64,000 nucleotides of DNA from NCBI GenBank assembly GCA_046330255.1, contig JAXLTC010000001.1, positions 1,240,001 through 1,304,000 on the forward strand, read 5' to 3'. The translations under genes were made by a program, and so were the position numbers. Positions within the stretch are counted from its first letter, which is position 1. The number at the start of each line of letters is the position of its first letter. This document shows, one piece after another, positions 17,621 to 27,322 of this stretch. Under the pieces are notes generated by a model. That model was not told the DNA's origin. It was given only the letters and a program-made list of their open reading frames with translations, and made no database searches. This DNA comes from JBBSBL01 sp046330255. GTDB lineage: Bacteria; Actinomycetota; Thermoleophilia; Solirubrobacterales; Solirubrobacteraceae.

Positions 17621-17740
17621 CATGCTCCTGCCCAGGGGGTCGCCGGCGCCCCCTGGCCAGGACTATTGGCCGCGCGGCCTGCGGCGCCCCCGTCGCGGGC
17701 GGCACCTGGACCGCAACGGGGCGCCGTCGTGACAGACGCC
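17621..17740 (+). repeat. Intergenic hairpin repeat, copy C
   Basis: Related to copies at 36544-36651 and 47139-47272. It begins CATGCTCCTGCC and carries an 8-bp hairpin, CCAGGGGG (17632-17639) and CCCCCTGG (17649-17656), with a 9-nt loop TCGCCGGCG. A CCAGGAC follows, and the element ends with CCGCA...CGTCGTGACAGACGCC. The hairpin may also end transcription of the upstream hydrolase. Confidence 0.55.
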
Positions 17741-17768
17741 CGCGGCGCGGGTAGCATCGCCGCCGGCA

Positions 17769-18035
17769 ATGACCTGGGCATTCATCTGGCTGATGGTGGT
17801 CCTCAAGATCCCCATCATCGCGCTGCTGGCAATCGTCTGGTGGGCGCTGCGCGCCGTGCCCGAGCCCGAGCCCGCCCAGGGCTCCTCGGACGACGGCGGC
17901 CTGCGCCGCCGCCATCGCCATCCGCGTCCCACGCACCCGCGCCGGCCGCGCCGCGGTCCGCACGGGACGCGCGCAGCGGCACCCCCGCCACGGGTCCGCG
18001 TCACGACCCTGCGCGGACGCCCCGTCCAGCACTGA
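17769..18035 (+). CDS. Small single-TM protein with basic proline-rich tail
   Basis: An 88-residue protein. Residues 3-27 form one hydrophobic membrane helix, followed by an acidic PEPEPAQ hinge and a strongly basic, Pro/His/Arg-rich tail. No family recognised. TAGCAT lies 11 nt upstream of the ATG. The tail composition could partly reflect GC bias, but the clean membrane helix and placed promoter support a real gene. Confidence 0.5.
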   Translation: MTWAFIWLMVVLKIPIIALLAIVWWALRAVPEPEPAQGSSDDGGLRRRHRHPRPTHPRRPRRGPHGTRAAAPPPRVRVTTLRGRPVQH

Positions 18036-18103
18036 GCCCGCGCACGCGGCGGCGGCGGCGGCGGCGGCGGGAATCCGTCGCTGCTGGCAGACTTGCCGCT
18101 CCG

Positions 18104-18685
18104 ATGCCGCCCGCGCCCCACTCGGTCCTCTCCGACGGCACGATCCTCGAGCTCGTCTCCTCCGCGCGCGTGCTGATCGAGCCCTGGGATCCCGGGCTCG
18201 TCCAGCCGGCGAGCGTCGACCTGCGCCTCGGCGACTCCTTTCGCGTCTTCCACAACCACCGCGCCGCCGCGATCGACCTGCGCGAGCCGCCCGCCAACCT
18301 CACCGAGGAGGTCCGTGTCGCGGCCGACGACGCCTTCGTCATCCATCCCGGGGAGTTCTGCCTCGGACGCACCCTGGAGCGCGTCGAGCTGCCCGACGAC
18401 ATCGTCGCCCGCATCGAGGGCAAGAGCTCGCTCGGGCGACTCGGGCTGATCGTCCATGCGACCGCCGGCTTCTGCGACCCGGGCTGGAAGGGCACGCTGA
18501 CGCTCGAGCTCAACAACCTCACCCGGGTCCCGATCAAGCTCTATCCGGGCCTGCCGATCGCCCAGCTCTCGTTCATGGCGCTCGACGCGCCCGCCCTGCG
18601 GCCGTACGGCAGCGAGGGGCTCGGCAGCCACTACCAGGGCCAGGTCGAGGCGACCGAGAGCCGCTACGAGGGGGGACGCGCGTGA
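18104..18685 (+). CDS. dcd: dCTP deaminase
   Basis: A 193-residue trimeric dCTP deaminase/dUTPase-family enzyme, normal length. It shows the active-site segment RIEGKSSLGRLGL, the nucleotide-binding region HATAGFCDPGWKGTLTLEL and the C-terminal GSHYQGQ that closes over the substrate. It supplies dUTP or dUMP for thymidylate synthesis. Whether it is mono- or bifunctional (dUMP-forming) is not clear from sequence. It overlaps the next gene by GTGA, so the two are probably co-translated. Confidence 0.92.
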   Translation: MPPAPHSVLSDGTILELVSSARVLIEPWDPGLVQPASVDLRLGDSFRVFHNHRAAAIDLREPPANLTEEVRVAADDAFVIHPGEFCLGRTLERVELPDDIVARIEGKSSLGRLGLIVHATAGFCDPGWKGTLTLELNNLTRVPIKLYPGLPIAQLSFMALDAPALRPYGSEGLGSHYQGQVEATESRYEGGRA

Positions 18686-19029
18686 GCGACGCGGACGACG
18701 GTTTCGCCATCTCCTACCACGCGCTGGCGCGCGGCACGCCCGTCCGCTCGAGCGACGGCGTCGAGGTGGGGCGCGTGGACCGGGTGCTGGACAACCCGCG
18801 CGAGGGGATCTTCGACGGCATCGTCTTCACCGACACCCAGGGCGCCGAGCGCTTCGTCGACGCGCCCGAGGTCGCCCGCATCGCCGAGCGCCGGGTCACG
18901 CTCGCGATACCCGCGGAGCGCGCGTCCACGCTCGGGCCCCCGGAGCCCGGCACGCCGGTCTACCACGCCGACGTCGGCGCCGGGCGGCTGCGGCGCCTGT
19001 TCGGCGGCGGTTGGCGCCGCAAGCGCTGA
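18682..19029 (+). CDS. PRC-barrel-like (DUF2171-type) protein
   Basis: A 115-residue protein with a small beta-barrel pattern: GTPVRSSDGVEVGRVDRVLDN, then FDGIVFTDTQGAERFVDAPEVA. These are typical of PRC-barrel/DUF2171 proteins, often linked to stress or surface charge sensing. The C-terminus is basic. Its GTG start overlaps the dcd stop (GTGA). Function is unknown. Confidence 0.7.
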   Translation: MSDADDGFAISYHALARGTPVRSSDGVEVGRVDRVLDNPREGIFDGIVFTDTQGAERFVDAPEVARIAERRVTLAIPAERASTLGPPEPGTPVYHADVGAGRLRRLFGGGWRRKR

Positions 19030-19078
19030 GCGCCCCCTAGAGTGGAGCTGTAAGCGGCTCGAGCGGAAGGAGCGCCGG

Positions 19079-20410
<1,332 letters not shown>

Positions 20411-20506
20411 CGCCGCTCGCCGCTCCGGCGACCGGATCGTGAAGATCCCGTTGCACGGTGACGGCGCTCACAGTGCCCGTGCGCCGTGCGAGTACCGTGG
20501 GAACAC

Positions 20507-21013
20507 ATGTTCGTCACGCTCCGCAACGGCGAGAGCGCGCGGATCCGGCCGATCCGCCCGGACGACAAGCCCCGCCTCGAGCGCGGCTTCGCCCGGCTCT
20601 CCGACGAGTCGATCCGGCGCCGCTTCCTCGCCCCGAAGGACCACCTCTCACAGGCCGACCTGGCCTACCTGACCGAGGTCGACGGCCGCGACCACGTCGC
20701 GCTCGTGGCCGTGCTCGACTCGGCGCCCGACGGCCTCGCCGGCGTGGGCCGCTTCATACGCGACCCCGAGCATCCCGACCAGGCCGAGTTCGCGATCGTC
20801 GTCGCCGACGACCTGCACGGCCACGGCCTCGGGTCCGCGCTCGCGGAGCGCCTCGCCGCCGAGGCCCGCGCGCGCGGCATCCGGCGCTTCACCGCGACCG
20901 TGCTCGCGGACAACGAGGCCGTGCGGCGCCTGGTGTCCCGCATCTCCGCCGGCCTTCGCCAGGGCCACGTCGCCAACGGCGTCGGCGAGCTGGTCGTGGA
21001 CCTGGCGGCGTAG
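20507..21013 (+). CDS. GNAT-family N-acetyltransferase
   Basis: A 168-residue single-domain GNAT acetyltransferase. It shows the opening RNGESARIRPIRPDD seen in Pat-type and related GNATs, and the acetyl-CoA binding motif around ADDLHGHGLGSALAERL. Substrate is unknown; members with this opening acetylate proteins or small molecules. ATG 20507 follows TACCGT by 8 nt, so the upstream in-frame GTG (20486) is less likely. Confidence 0.82.
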   Translation: MFVTLRNGESARIRPIRPDDKPRLERGFARLSDESIRRRFLAPKDHLSQADLAYLTEVDGRDHVALVAVLDSAPDGLAGVGRFIRDPEHPDQAEFAIVVADDLHGHGLGSALAERLAAEARARGIRRFTATVLADNEAVRRLVSRISAGLRQGHVANGVGELVVDLAA

Positions 21014-21082
21014 GCGCTCCGCTAGCGTGACACCGCCCGGGCGAGCCGGGCGCGACACGCCGACCGGGGAGGAGCAGCACGC

Positions 21083-21466
21083 ATGGGCACGACCGCGCCG
21101 CTGGTGCGAGGCACCGACTTCATCACGATCGCGACCACGGACTACGACCGCGCCGCGCGGTTCTACGGGGAGGTCCTCGGCCTGCCGTTCGCCAAGCGCT
21201 GGGGCGAGATGCCCGCCGGCGAGTTCGAGACCGGCAACCTGACGCTCGCGCTGATGCAGTCGGACGCCTTCGGGATCGAGTTCCGGGCGAACAACCATCC
21301 GATCGAGCTGGCCGTCGACGACGTCGCCGCGGCGCGCGAGGAGCTCGAGTCGCGGGGTGTCGAGTTCCGCGGCGAGACGCTCGACTCCGGCGTCTGCCAC
21401 CAGGCGTTCTTCGCCGACCCGGACGGCAACGCGCTGGCGATCCACCACCGCTACGCCCCGCGCTAG
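21083..21466 (+). CDS. VOC-family (glyoxalase/bleomycin-resistance-like) protein
   Basis: A 127-residue vicinal-oxygen-chelate protein: two beta-alpha-beta-beta-beta units, with FYGEVLGLPFAKRWGEMPAGEF and FFADPDGNALAIHHRY. Metal-ligand-like residues occur in both halves, but the reaction is unknown. A GGGGAGGAG ribosome-binding site lies before ATG 21083. It sits upstream of a small unknown gene, probably co-transcribed. Confidence 0.8.
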   Translation: MGTTAPLVRGTDFITIATTDYDRAARFYGEVLGLPFAKRWGEMPAGEFETGNLTLALMQSDAFGIEFRANNHPIELAVDDVAAAREELESRGVEFRGETLDSGVCHQAFFADPDGNALAIHHRYAPR

Positions 21467-21477
21467 ATGACTGCTAG

Positions 21478-21840
21478 ATGACTGAGACCTGGCGGCTGAA
21501 GGTGCGCGACGGCCCGCGGGTGGAGAAGGCGGCGTTCGGCACGCTCGAGGAGGCGCTGGACGAGTTGCGCGCGCGCACGGTCGCGCTCGCCGCGCAGCCG
21601 AAGCGGGGCGACGTCGACCTGAAGGTCCGCCGCTTCGACGCCTCCGAGGTCGTGGTGGCGCGCGTCGAGTTGCGCGGCCCGCAGCGCTGGGTCCCGCGCG
21701 TGCGGGCCGGGATGGACGTGCACGCGGACCGCAGCGTCGAGCCTTGGGTCGGTGGGGGCGCCAAGTCCGAGGTGGAGCCGGAGCCGGGCGAGGCGCCCTG
21801 GGACGCGCTTCGCCGCGCGCTGGGCGCGGGCGGCGCCTGA
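21478..21840 (+). CDS. Hypothetical protein
   Basis: A 120-residue soluble protein, unrecognised. The N-terminus reads as a short beta-alpha unit (TWRLKVRDGPRVEKAAFGTLEEALDELRAR), and the C-terminus is acidic with GEAPWDALRRAL. It starts 11 nt after the VOC gene. The sequence TAGATGACTGCTAGATGACTG around the start is a short tandem repeat, so an alternative ATG lies just upstream. Confidence 0.6.
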   Translation: MTETWRLKVRDGPRVEKAAFGTLEEALDELRARTVALAAQPKRGDVDLKVRRFDASEVVVARVELRGPQRWVPRVRAGMDVHADRSVEPWVGGGAKSEVEPEPGEAPWDALRRALGAGGA

Positions 21841-21847
21841 GCGGCGC

Positions 21848-22528
21848 TCAGAGGACCAGCGTCGCGCCCTCGCGGCGCAGCCAGGCCTTCGGCGCCCGGT
21901 ACCCGGGGCAGCGGCGCTCGAGCAGCGCCCAGAAGCGGGGCGAGTGGTCGAGCACCTCGAGGTGGCAGACCTCGTGCCAGACGACGTAGTCCAGCACCTC
22001 CTCGGGCGCGAGCATCAGGCGCCAGTTGAAGCTCATCGCGCCCTTCGCCGAGCATGAGGCCCAGCGCGTGCGCTGGCCGCGGATCGAGAGCGAGGCGTAC
22101 CGCGTCCCGGCCCGGGCGGTGGCCGCGTCCAGTCGGGCGGCGACCTCGCGGCGGGCCTGCGCCCGGTACCAGCGCTCGAGCGCCGGCAGGTGGTCGCCCG
22201 CGGGCACCAGCAGCGCCTCGCCGTTGCGGTGCGCGCGCCGGCGCCCCGGTTGCGGGACGAGCCTCAGGGCGGCGCCGAGGTACGGGACGGTCGCCCCGCG
22301 CGCGCGGACGGCGTCGCGGGCGCGGGCGGCCTGCGCGCGGCGGCGTTCGATCCAGGGCCGGAAGCCGGCGATCGCGGCCGCCGCCTCGCGCTCCGGCGCG
22401 CGGCGGGGGAGCACGACCTCGACCGCGCCGTCCTCCGCGACGCTGACGCGCACGCGCCGCGCGCGGTCGGAGCGGCGCACGGTGTAGGGGATCCCGGTCG
22501 CGGGATCGGTCGGGGCGGGGGTCGTCAC
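21848..22528 (-). CDS. YgjP-like (DUF45) zinc metallopeptidase
   Basis: A 226-residue protein of the YgjP/SprT-like metallopeptidase family. The zinc site HEVCH (185-189) is followed by a third ligand, His195 in LDHSPRFW. The central RWASCSAKGAMSFNWRL segment is diagnostic for DUF45 proteins. Cellular substrate is unknown. The GTG at 22528 is the best start: upstream reading is the opposite-strand flank of the YccF gene. It converges with the small gene at 21478. Confidence 0.85.
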   Translation of the reverse strand: MTTPAPTDPATGIPYTVRRSDRARRVRVSVAEDGAVEVVLPRRAPEREAAAAIAGFRPWIERRRAQAARARDAVRARGATVPYLGAALRLVPQPGRRRAHRNGEALLVPAGDHLPALERWYRAQARREVAARLDAATARAGTRYASLSIRGQRTRWASCSAKGAMSFNWRLMLAPEEVLDYVVWHEVCHLEVLDHSPRFWALLERRCPGYRAPKAWLRREGATLVL

Positions 22529-22554
22529 CGGGCCGAGCCTACGGCGCGGCCCGG

Positions 22555-22986
22555 CTACCAGGAGCCCGGCACCGCGACCGACTCGCCCTCGATCGCCTCG
22601 GCCTCCTCGACCGAGACGATCTCGCGGCCGAACGGCCAGAGCGCCACCCCGGCGAGCTTGAAGTCGGCGATGCCCAGCGGGATCCCGATGATCGTCAGGC
22701 ACAGCGCGATCCCGGTGACCAGGTGTGCGAGCGCCAACCACCAGCCGGCCAGGACCAGCCAGATCACGTTGCCGACGAACGACGGCGCGCCCGCGTCGGG
22801 CCGCTTGACGACGGTGCGGCCGAAGGGCCAGAACGCGTAGCCGCCGAGCTTGAACGCCTGGATCCCGAACGGGATCGTGACGATCAGGATGCACATCACG
22901 ACGCCGGCGAGGACGTAGGCGACCGCGAGCCAGAACCCGGCGAAGATCAGCCAGACGACGTTCAGGATCGCGCGCAGGAGGCCCAT
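22555..22986 (-). CDS. YccF-family inner-membrane protein
   Basis: A 143-residue protein with two copies of the YccF repeat: hydrophobic helices ending in TIPFGIQAFKLGGYAFWPFGR and again in GIPLGIADFKLAGVALWPFGR, giving about four membrane helices. YccF proteins are widespread and of unknown function. ATG 22986 is preceded by TAGCCT at 7 nt. The downstream YgjP-like gene follows after 26 nt and is probably in the same transcript. Confidence 0.85.
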   Translation of the reverse strand: MGLLRAILNVVWLIFAGFWLAVAYVLAGVVMCILIVTIPFGIQAFKLGGYAFWPFGRTVVKRPDAGAPSFVGNVIWLVLAGWWLALAHLVTGIALCLTIIGIPLGIADFKLAGVALWPFGREIVSVEEAEAIEGESVAVPGSW

Positions 22987-22996
22987 TGCGCGAAGG

Positions 22997-24502
22997 CTAG
23001 AGCACGTGCAGCGTCTCGAGCGTCGTGTCACGGGCGACGATCGTGCCGCCCTGCGCGCGGGTCTCGAGCAGGTAGTCGACCGCCGCCTGGGACACGCGGA
23101 ACCCCTCGAGCACGACCGGCACGCCGGGCGGGTAGACCTCGACGCTCTCGGCCGACACCGACCCGACCGCGTCGGCGAGCGCCACCTCGTGGCCGATCGA
23201 CTTCGCGTAGCGGCGCGCGTGGTAGGGGTGCATCACGGGGCGGTCGTCGACCGCCGCGAACGGGTTCGGGAGCACCGGCTTGCGCTCCCCGTCGGGAAGC
23301 TCGCGCCCGTCCAGTACCGCCTCGAGCGCCGCGACCGTCTCCGGGACCGCCGCGTCCCCAAGCTGGAACGTCGAGATGAACGTCAGCGTGTCGATGCCCG
23401 CCTTCTCGATCACGATGTCCCGCTCCACGAGCGACTGGGCGACGGCGAAGCCCGCCACGTCGTAGCGGGGCAACGCGACCGTCAGCCGCGTCGCGTCGAT
23501 CCCGCCCACGTGCTCGGCGAAGTCCTCGCGCCATGCCGGCTCGCCGAGGTGCTCGAGCAGCGGCAGGCGCTCTCCCAGCAGTGTCGAGAAGCGCGCCATG
23601 CGCTCCAGACAGGCGCCCAGCGCCTCGCGGCCGTCGGTCGCGAGCGCGCGGACGGCGGCGTCCGCGGAGGCGAGCAGGTGGTAGCTCGGGGACGTCGTGA
23701 CGTACTCGCGGAACGCCTCCTCCATCAACTCCGAGTCCACGCGGCCCTCGCGCCAGTGGATCAGGCCCGTCTGCTGGAGCCCGCCCGCGAGCTTGTGCGT
23801 GGACTGGACGCACACGTCGGCGCCCGCGTGCATCGCGGACTCGGGCAGGTCGGGATGGAACGCGAGGTGGCCGCCCCAGGCCTCGTCGACGATCACCATC
23901 GCGTGGTCGGAGGTGGAGTGGACCGCGTCGGCGATCGCGCGCGTCGGCGCGCCGACCCCCTCGTAGGTCGGGGCGGTGAAGACGACCGCGAGCGCCTCGG
24001 GGTAGCGGTCCAGCGCGGCCAGGACCTCGTCGGCGCTGGGCGGGAGCAGCGCCTCGAAACGCGCGTCGTAGGGGGTCGGGATGAAGCGGAAGTCCAGGCC
24101 GAAGGCCTTCAGCGCGTTGATGACCGAGTGGTGGATGTTGCGCGCGACGAGCACGAGCGCGTCGGAGCGCTCCAGCGCGAGCATCCGCAGCACAACGAAG
24201 TTCGACCCCGAGGACCCGTGAACCGAGAACATCGTGCGGTCCGCCCCCTCGGCCTCGGCGGCGAAGCGCTCCGCCTCGCCGAACACGCCGGTGTGGTCCA
24301 CGAGCGTGCCGAAGAAGCCGGCCGAGATCGATACGTCCGAGGAGTAGAAGTCGTCGACCCGCTCCTGCGGCAGCACCGACGGCGTGCACCAGCGGTGGTA
24401 GCGCCCGACCTCGCGGTTGAGCGCGTGGACGATCGGCGAGGGCGGGACCGCGCCGGGGGCGCTCCGCGGCGAGGGATCGCCCGGAGGCACGGTCCGGGAC
24501 AC
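22997..24502 (-). CDS. Orn/Lys/Arg decarboxylase-family PLP enzyme
   Basis: A 501-residue fold-type I PLP enzyme of the Orn/Lys/Arg decarboxylase major-domain group (SpeA/YaaO-like). It shows FGTLVDHTG and MFSVHGSSGSN near the substrate entrance, VDEAWGGHLAFHP, and the PLP lysine Lys237 in CVQSTHKLAGG. The C-terminal domain is present (VEVYPPGVPVVLEG). It probably decarboxylates a basic amino acid to a polyamine precursor; which one is not decidable. GTG 24502 follows TATCCT by 6 nt; the long upstream opening has no such support. Confidence 0.85.
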   Translation of the reverse strand: MSRTVPPGDPSPRSAPGAVPPSPIVHALNREVGRYHRWCTPSVLPQERVDDFYSSDVSISAGFFGTLVDHTGVFGEAERFAAEAEGADRTMFSVHGSSGSNFVVLRMLALERSDALVLVARNIHHSVINALKAFGLDFRFIPTPYDARFEALLPPSADEVLAALDRYPEALAVVFTAPTYEGVGAPTRAIADAVHSTSDHAMVIVDEAWGGHLAFHPDLPESAMHAGADVCVQSTHKLAGGLQQTGLIHWREGRVDSELMEEAFREYVTTSPSYHLLASADAAVRALATDGREALGACLERMARFSTLLGERLPLLEHLGEPAWREDFAEHVGGIDATRLTVALPRYDVAGFAVAQSLVERDIVIEKAGIDTLTFISTFQLGDAAVPETVAALEAVLDGRELPDGERKPVLPNPFAAVDDRPVMHPYHARRYAKSIGHEVALADAVGSVSAESVEVYPPGVPVVLEGFRVSQAAVDYLLETRAQGGTIVARDTTLETLHVL

Positions 24503-24514
24503 CCGGCGAGGATA

Positions 24515-24826
24515 ATGCGGCGCATGGCGGCCGGCACTCACGTTCCCCTCCCGCGCGCCGTGCAGCCGCCGTTCGAGGTGTTCCTCAACGGCGTGCGCCA
24601 GGAGGAGGGTCGCGACTACCTGCTCCGGGGACGGGACCTCGAGTTCGCCCGGCCCCTGGTGAAGGAGGGGCGGCTCGGGGCCTGGCGCTGGTTCCTCGGC
24701 GCGTGGGGGATCGGCACCTACCGGCGCAACGACGTGGTCGACCTCCGCTACACGGCCGCCGGGCGACCCGCGGTCGCGCACGACGTGCCGTTCGAGGGTC
24801 CCGCCGGCGACGGGCCGGGCGCCTGA
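24515..24826 (+). CDS. Hypothetical protein
   Basis: About 103 residues (ATG 24515, or 100 from ATG 24524). It has an all-beta appearance with PFEVFLNGVRQEEGRDYLLRG and WGIGTYRRNDVVDLRYT, a pattern I associate with small uncharacterised actinobacterial proteins. No function assigned. It is divergent from the decarboxylase by only 12 bp, so their promoters overlap. Confidence 0.65.
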   Translation: MRRMAAGTHVPLPRAVQPPFEVFLNGVRQEEGRDYLLRGRDLEFARPLVKEGRLGAWRWFLGAWGIGTYRRNDVVDLRYTAAGRPAVAHDVPFEGPAGDGPGA

Positions 24827-24830
24827 CCTC

Positions 24831-25544
24831 GTGCGGCCGGACGATCATCGTCCTCCAGGCGTCCGGCGCGATCGCGCAGCACGACACCCACGCGGTCTCC
24901 GCCGGTCGGCGAGCGCGCGCGGGTGGGCGGTCGCGACAGTCCTCTGCTTGCTCGCCGCCTCGTCGCCCGCGGATCTCGCGCGCGCCGGCCCCGACCCGCC
25001 TAGCAACCGCCTGCGGATGGGGCGCGTCTACCTCCCCTCGGCGCCGAGCACCGTCTCGCGCGGCGTCGCGGCGCGCCTGGGCGCAACGGTGGATGCGGCG
25101 CGCGCCGCGGGGCTGGCGCTGCGCGTCGCGATCGTGGCGTCCGCCGCGGATCTCGGCGCCGCGTTCCGATTCCTGCGCCGCCCGCAAGCCTACGCGCGGT
25201 TCCTCGAGAAGGAGATCTCGATCGGCGCGCGCGTGCCGCTGCTCGTGGTCACGCCCGCGGGCATTGGCACCGCTGGTCTGCCCGCCGGCGCGCGCCGGGC
25301 GGCGACCTCGCTGCGCGAGCCGGCGGGCGCGTCGGCCGACCACCTCGCCGCGGCGGCCACCACGGCGGTCGCCAACCTCGCCGCCGGCGAGGGCCTGCGG
25401 CTGGAGCTTCGCGCCCCGCGCGCCGAATCGTCCGACGGCAGCTCGAGCGGCTCCCCGCCGCTTTGGCTGCTCGGCGTGCCGCTGCTCGTGCTGATCTCCG
25501 CGGCGCTGCTCGCGCGGTGGCGCCGCAGGATGCAACGGGGCTGA
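24831..25544 (+). CDS. Membrane-anchored extracytoplasmic protein, TPM-like
   Basis: A 237-residue protein with an N-terminal hydrophobic export segment (about 32-51), a soluble domain, and a C-terminal membrane helix (PPLWLLGVPLLVLISAALLARW) followed by basic residues. The domain core (ALRVAIVASAADLGAAFRFL, VPLLVVTPAGIG) vaguely resembles TPM-fold proteins, but I cannot confirm it. The GTG start is uncertain and the first 30 residues may be over-extended. It lies 4 nt after the preceding gene. Confidence 0.6.
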   Translation: MRPDDHRPPGVRRDRAARHPRGLRRSASARGWAVATVLCLLAASSPADLARAGPDPPSNRLRMGRVYLPSAPSTVSRGVAARLGATVDAARAAGLALRVAIVASAADLGAAFRFLRRPQAYARFLEKEISIGARVPLLVVTPAGIGTAGLPAGARRAATSLREPAGASADHLAAAATTAVANLAAGEGLRLELRAPRAESSDGSSSGSPPLWLLGVPLLVLISAALLARWRRRMQRG

Positions 25545-25596
25545 GCCGCGAGCCGGGCGCGCGGCCCGGGCGGGGCGCCGGGTGCTCTGAGCCTCC

Positions 25597-26520
25597 CTAC
25601 AGCGCCGCCGCCGGGGCGGCGGGCTCGGCGCCGTGGCGCTGCTCCCACGGGCGCTGCAGCTTCAGCGCGGAGAGGATCGCGCGCGTGGCCGGCGAGCGGT
25701 TGAGCGTGTAGAAGTGGATCCCGGGGGCGCCGGCGGCGAGCAGCTCGGAGCACTGCAGGGTCGCGTAGGCGACGCCGAGCTGCAGCACGGCGTCCGGATC
25801 CTCGGCGCGCGCGTCGAGCTCGCGCATCAGGCCGGGCGGGATCGTCGCGCCGCACATCGAGGTGATGCGCGCAAGCTGGGCGATGTTGGTGATGGGGAGG
25901 ATGCCGGGGATGATCGGGGTCTCGATCCCGATCGCGCGCGCGCGCTCCACGAAGTCGAAGTAGCTCGCGTTGTCGAAGTAGAGCTGCGTGATCAGGAAGT
26001 CGGTCCCCGCGTCGACCTTGGCCTTCAGGTAGCGCAGGTCGTCCTCGGGGCTGGTGGCGTGGATGTGGGTCTCCGGGAAGCACGCCGCGCCGATCGCGAA
26101 CGGGTACTCGGAGCGGATCAGCTCCACCAGCTCGCGGGAGAACTCGAGCCCGCCGTCGGTCTTGGTCCACTCCTCCTGGCCGGCCGGCGGGTCGCCGCGC
26201 AGCGCGAGCACGTTGTCGACGCCCAGCCGCGCGAGCTCGTCGAGCGTCTCGCGCAGCTGCGGCACGGTGGCGCCGACGCAGGTGAAGTGCGCCATCGCCT
26301 CGAGCCCGTGCTCGGCGCGGATGCGCGAGACGACCTCGATCGTCTTGTCGCGTGTGGAGCCGCCGGCGCCGTAGGTGACCGACACGAAGGCGGGCTCCAG
26401 CGAACGCAGCGCCGCGATCGCCTCGAACAGGTTGTGCTCGCCCGCCTCGGTCTTGGGCGGGAAGAACTCGAACGAGAAGATCGGCTCCTCGCTGGAGCGC
26501 AGGATGCGGTCGATGCGCAT
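25597..26520 (-). CDS. metF: 5,10-methylenetetrahydrofolate reductase
   Basis: A 307-residue FAD-dependent MTHFR making 5-methyl-THF for methionine synthesis. Family marks are SFEFFPPKTEAGEHNL at the N-terminus, VSVTYGAGGSTRDKT, LALRGDPP, and TQLYFDNASYFDFV in the folate site. Length matches bacterial single-domain enzymes. TAGACT lies 7 nt before ATG 26520 without a ribosome-binding site. The C-terminus ends in an Ala-rich tail. Confidence 0.96.
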   Translation of the reverse strand: MRIDRILRSSEEPIFSFEFFPPKTEAGEHNLFEAIAALRSLEPAFVSVTYGAGGSTRDKTIEVVSRIRAEHGLEAMAHFTCVGATVPQLRETLDELARLGVDNVLALRGDPPAGQEEWTKTDGGLEFSRELVELIRSEYPFAIGAACFPETHIHATSPEDDLRYLKAKVDAGTDFLITQLYFDNASYFDFVERARAIGIETPIIPGILPITNIAQLARITSMCGATIPPGLMRELDARAEDPDAVLQLGVAYATLQCSELLAAGAPGIHFYTLNRSPATRAILSALKLQRPWEQRHGAEPAAPAAAL

Positions 26521-26530
26521 CGCCGGGAGT

Positions 26531-27322
26531 CTAGGCGGCGGGGGACGGCGGACCCGCCCGCCCGGCTGCGGCCTCGCGCCGCTCCCACATGCCCAGCGTG
26601 CCGAGCGAGCGGTAGCCGAGGCGCTCGTAGAGGCCGCGCCCCTTGCGGGTCGCCTGAAGCGTGGAGATCCCGAGACCGCGCGCCGCCGCGTCGCGCAGCG
26701 CGATCCGCATGATCGCCGCGCCGAGCCCGCGGCGCCCGTGGCTCGCCGCCGTTGCGACGAAGCACATCGAGGCGTCGCCGGCGTGGTCGAAGACCGTGCA
26801 GGTCGTCACGGCGCGCCCCCCGTCGCGCGCCAGGTAGCGGTGGGCGTGCGGCGAGCGCAGGCCCGCAGCCGCCTCGGGGCTGAACCCGGGCGGGTCCCCA
26901 TAGGCCGCGCTGTTCAGCAGCGTCACCTCGACGTGGTCCGCGGGCCGCTCCAGCGGCAGCTCGAGCTCGGGACCGTCCGTCAGGTCGCCGAGGTCGAGCG
27001 CCATCGCCTCCGGGGTCGCGTCCAGCACGTGCCCGGCGGCCGCGCACGCGGCCGCGGCCCCCTCGTCGCCGGGATGCGTCCAGACGGTCCACGCACGCAC
27101 CCCGGCCTCGCGGTAGCGCTCGCCGAGCTCCGGGAGGCACGCGGCGAGCGCGTCCGCGTCGTCGTAGGTGATCGAGTTGAAGACCGAGCGCTCGGGCGCG
27201 ACGGGGATCACGTAGGCGCGCACCCCCGGGCGCTCGAGGCGGAACGCTCCCCGCGACGCGCCGGCGAGCTCGGACCAGAGCGCGTCGAAGCTGTGCCACA
27301 TGGTCGCCAGCGCGTCGCTCAC
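26531..27322 (-). CDS. GNAT-family N-acetyltransferase
   Basis: A 263-residue protein whose C-terminal half is a GNAT domain (ASMCFVATAASHGRRGLGAAIMRIAL, with GLYERLGYRSLG). The N-terminal half (FRLERPGVRAYVIPV...FNSITYDD) looks like a diverged second GNAT repeat. Substrate unknown. GTG 27322 overlaps the stop of the upstream metallo-beta-lactamase gene by GTGA, so the two form one translational unit. Confidence 0.8.
   Translation of the reverse strand: MSDALATMWHSFDALWSELAGASRGAFRLERPGVRAYVIPVAPERSVFNSITYDDADALAACLPELGERYREAGVRAWTVWTHPGDEGAAAACAAAGHVLDATPEAMALDLGDLTDGPELELPLERPADHVEVTLLNSAAYGDPPGFSPEAAAGLRSPHAHRYLARDGGRAVTTCTVFDHAGDASMCFVATAASHGRRGLGAAIMRIALRDAAARGLGISTLQATRKGRGLYERLGYRSLGTLGMWERREAAAGRAGPPSPAA

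Noticed and set aside
24503..24781. 93-codon N-terminal extension of the decarboxylase
   Set aside because: It lies antisense to the divergent 24515 gene, has low-complexity sequence, and the promoter hexamer is just before GTG 24502.
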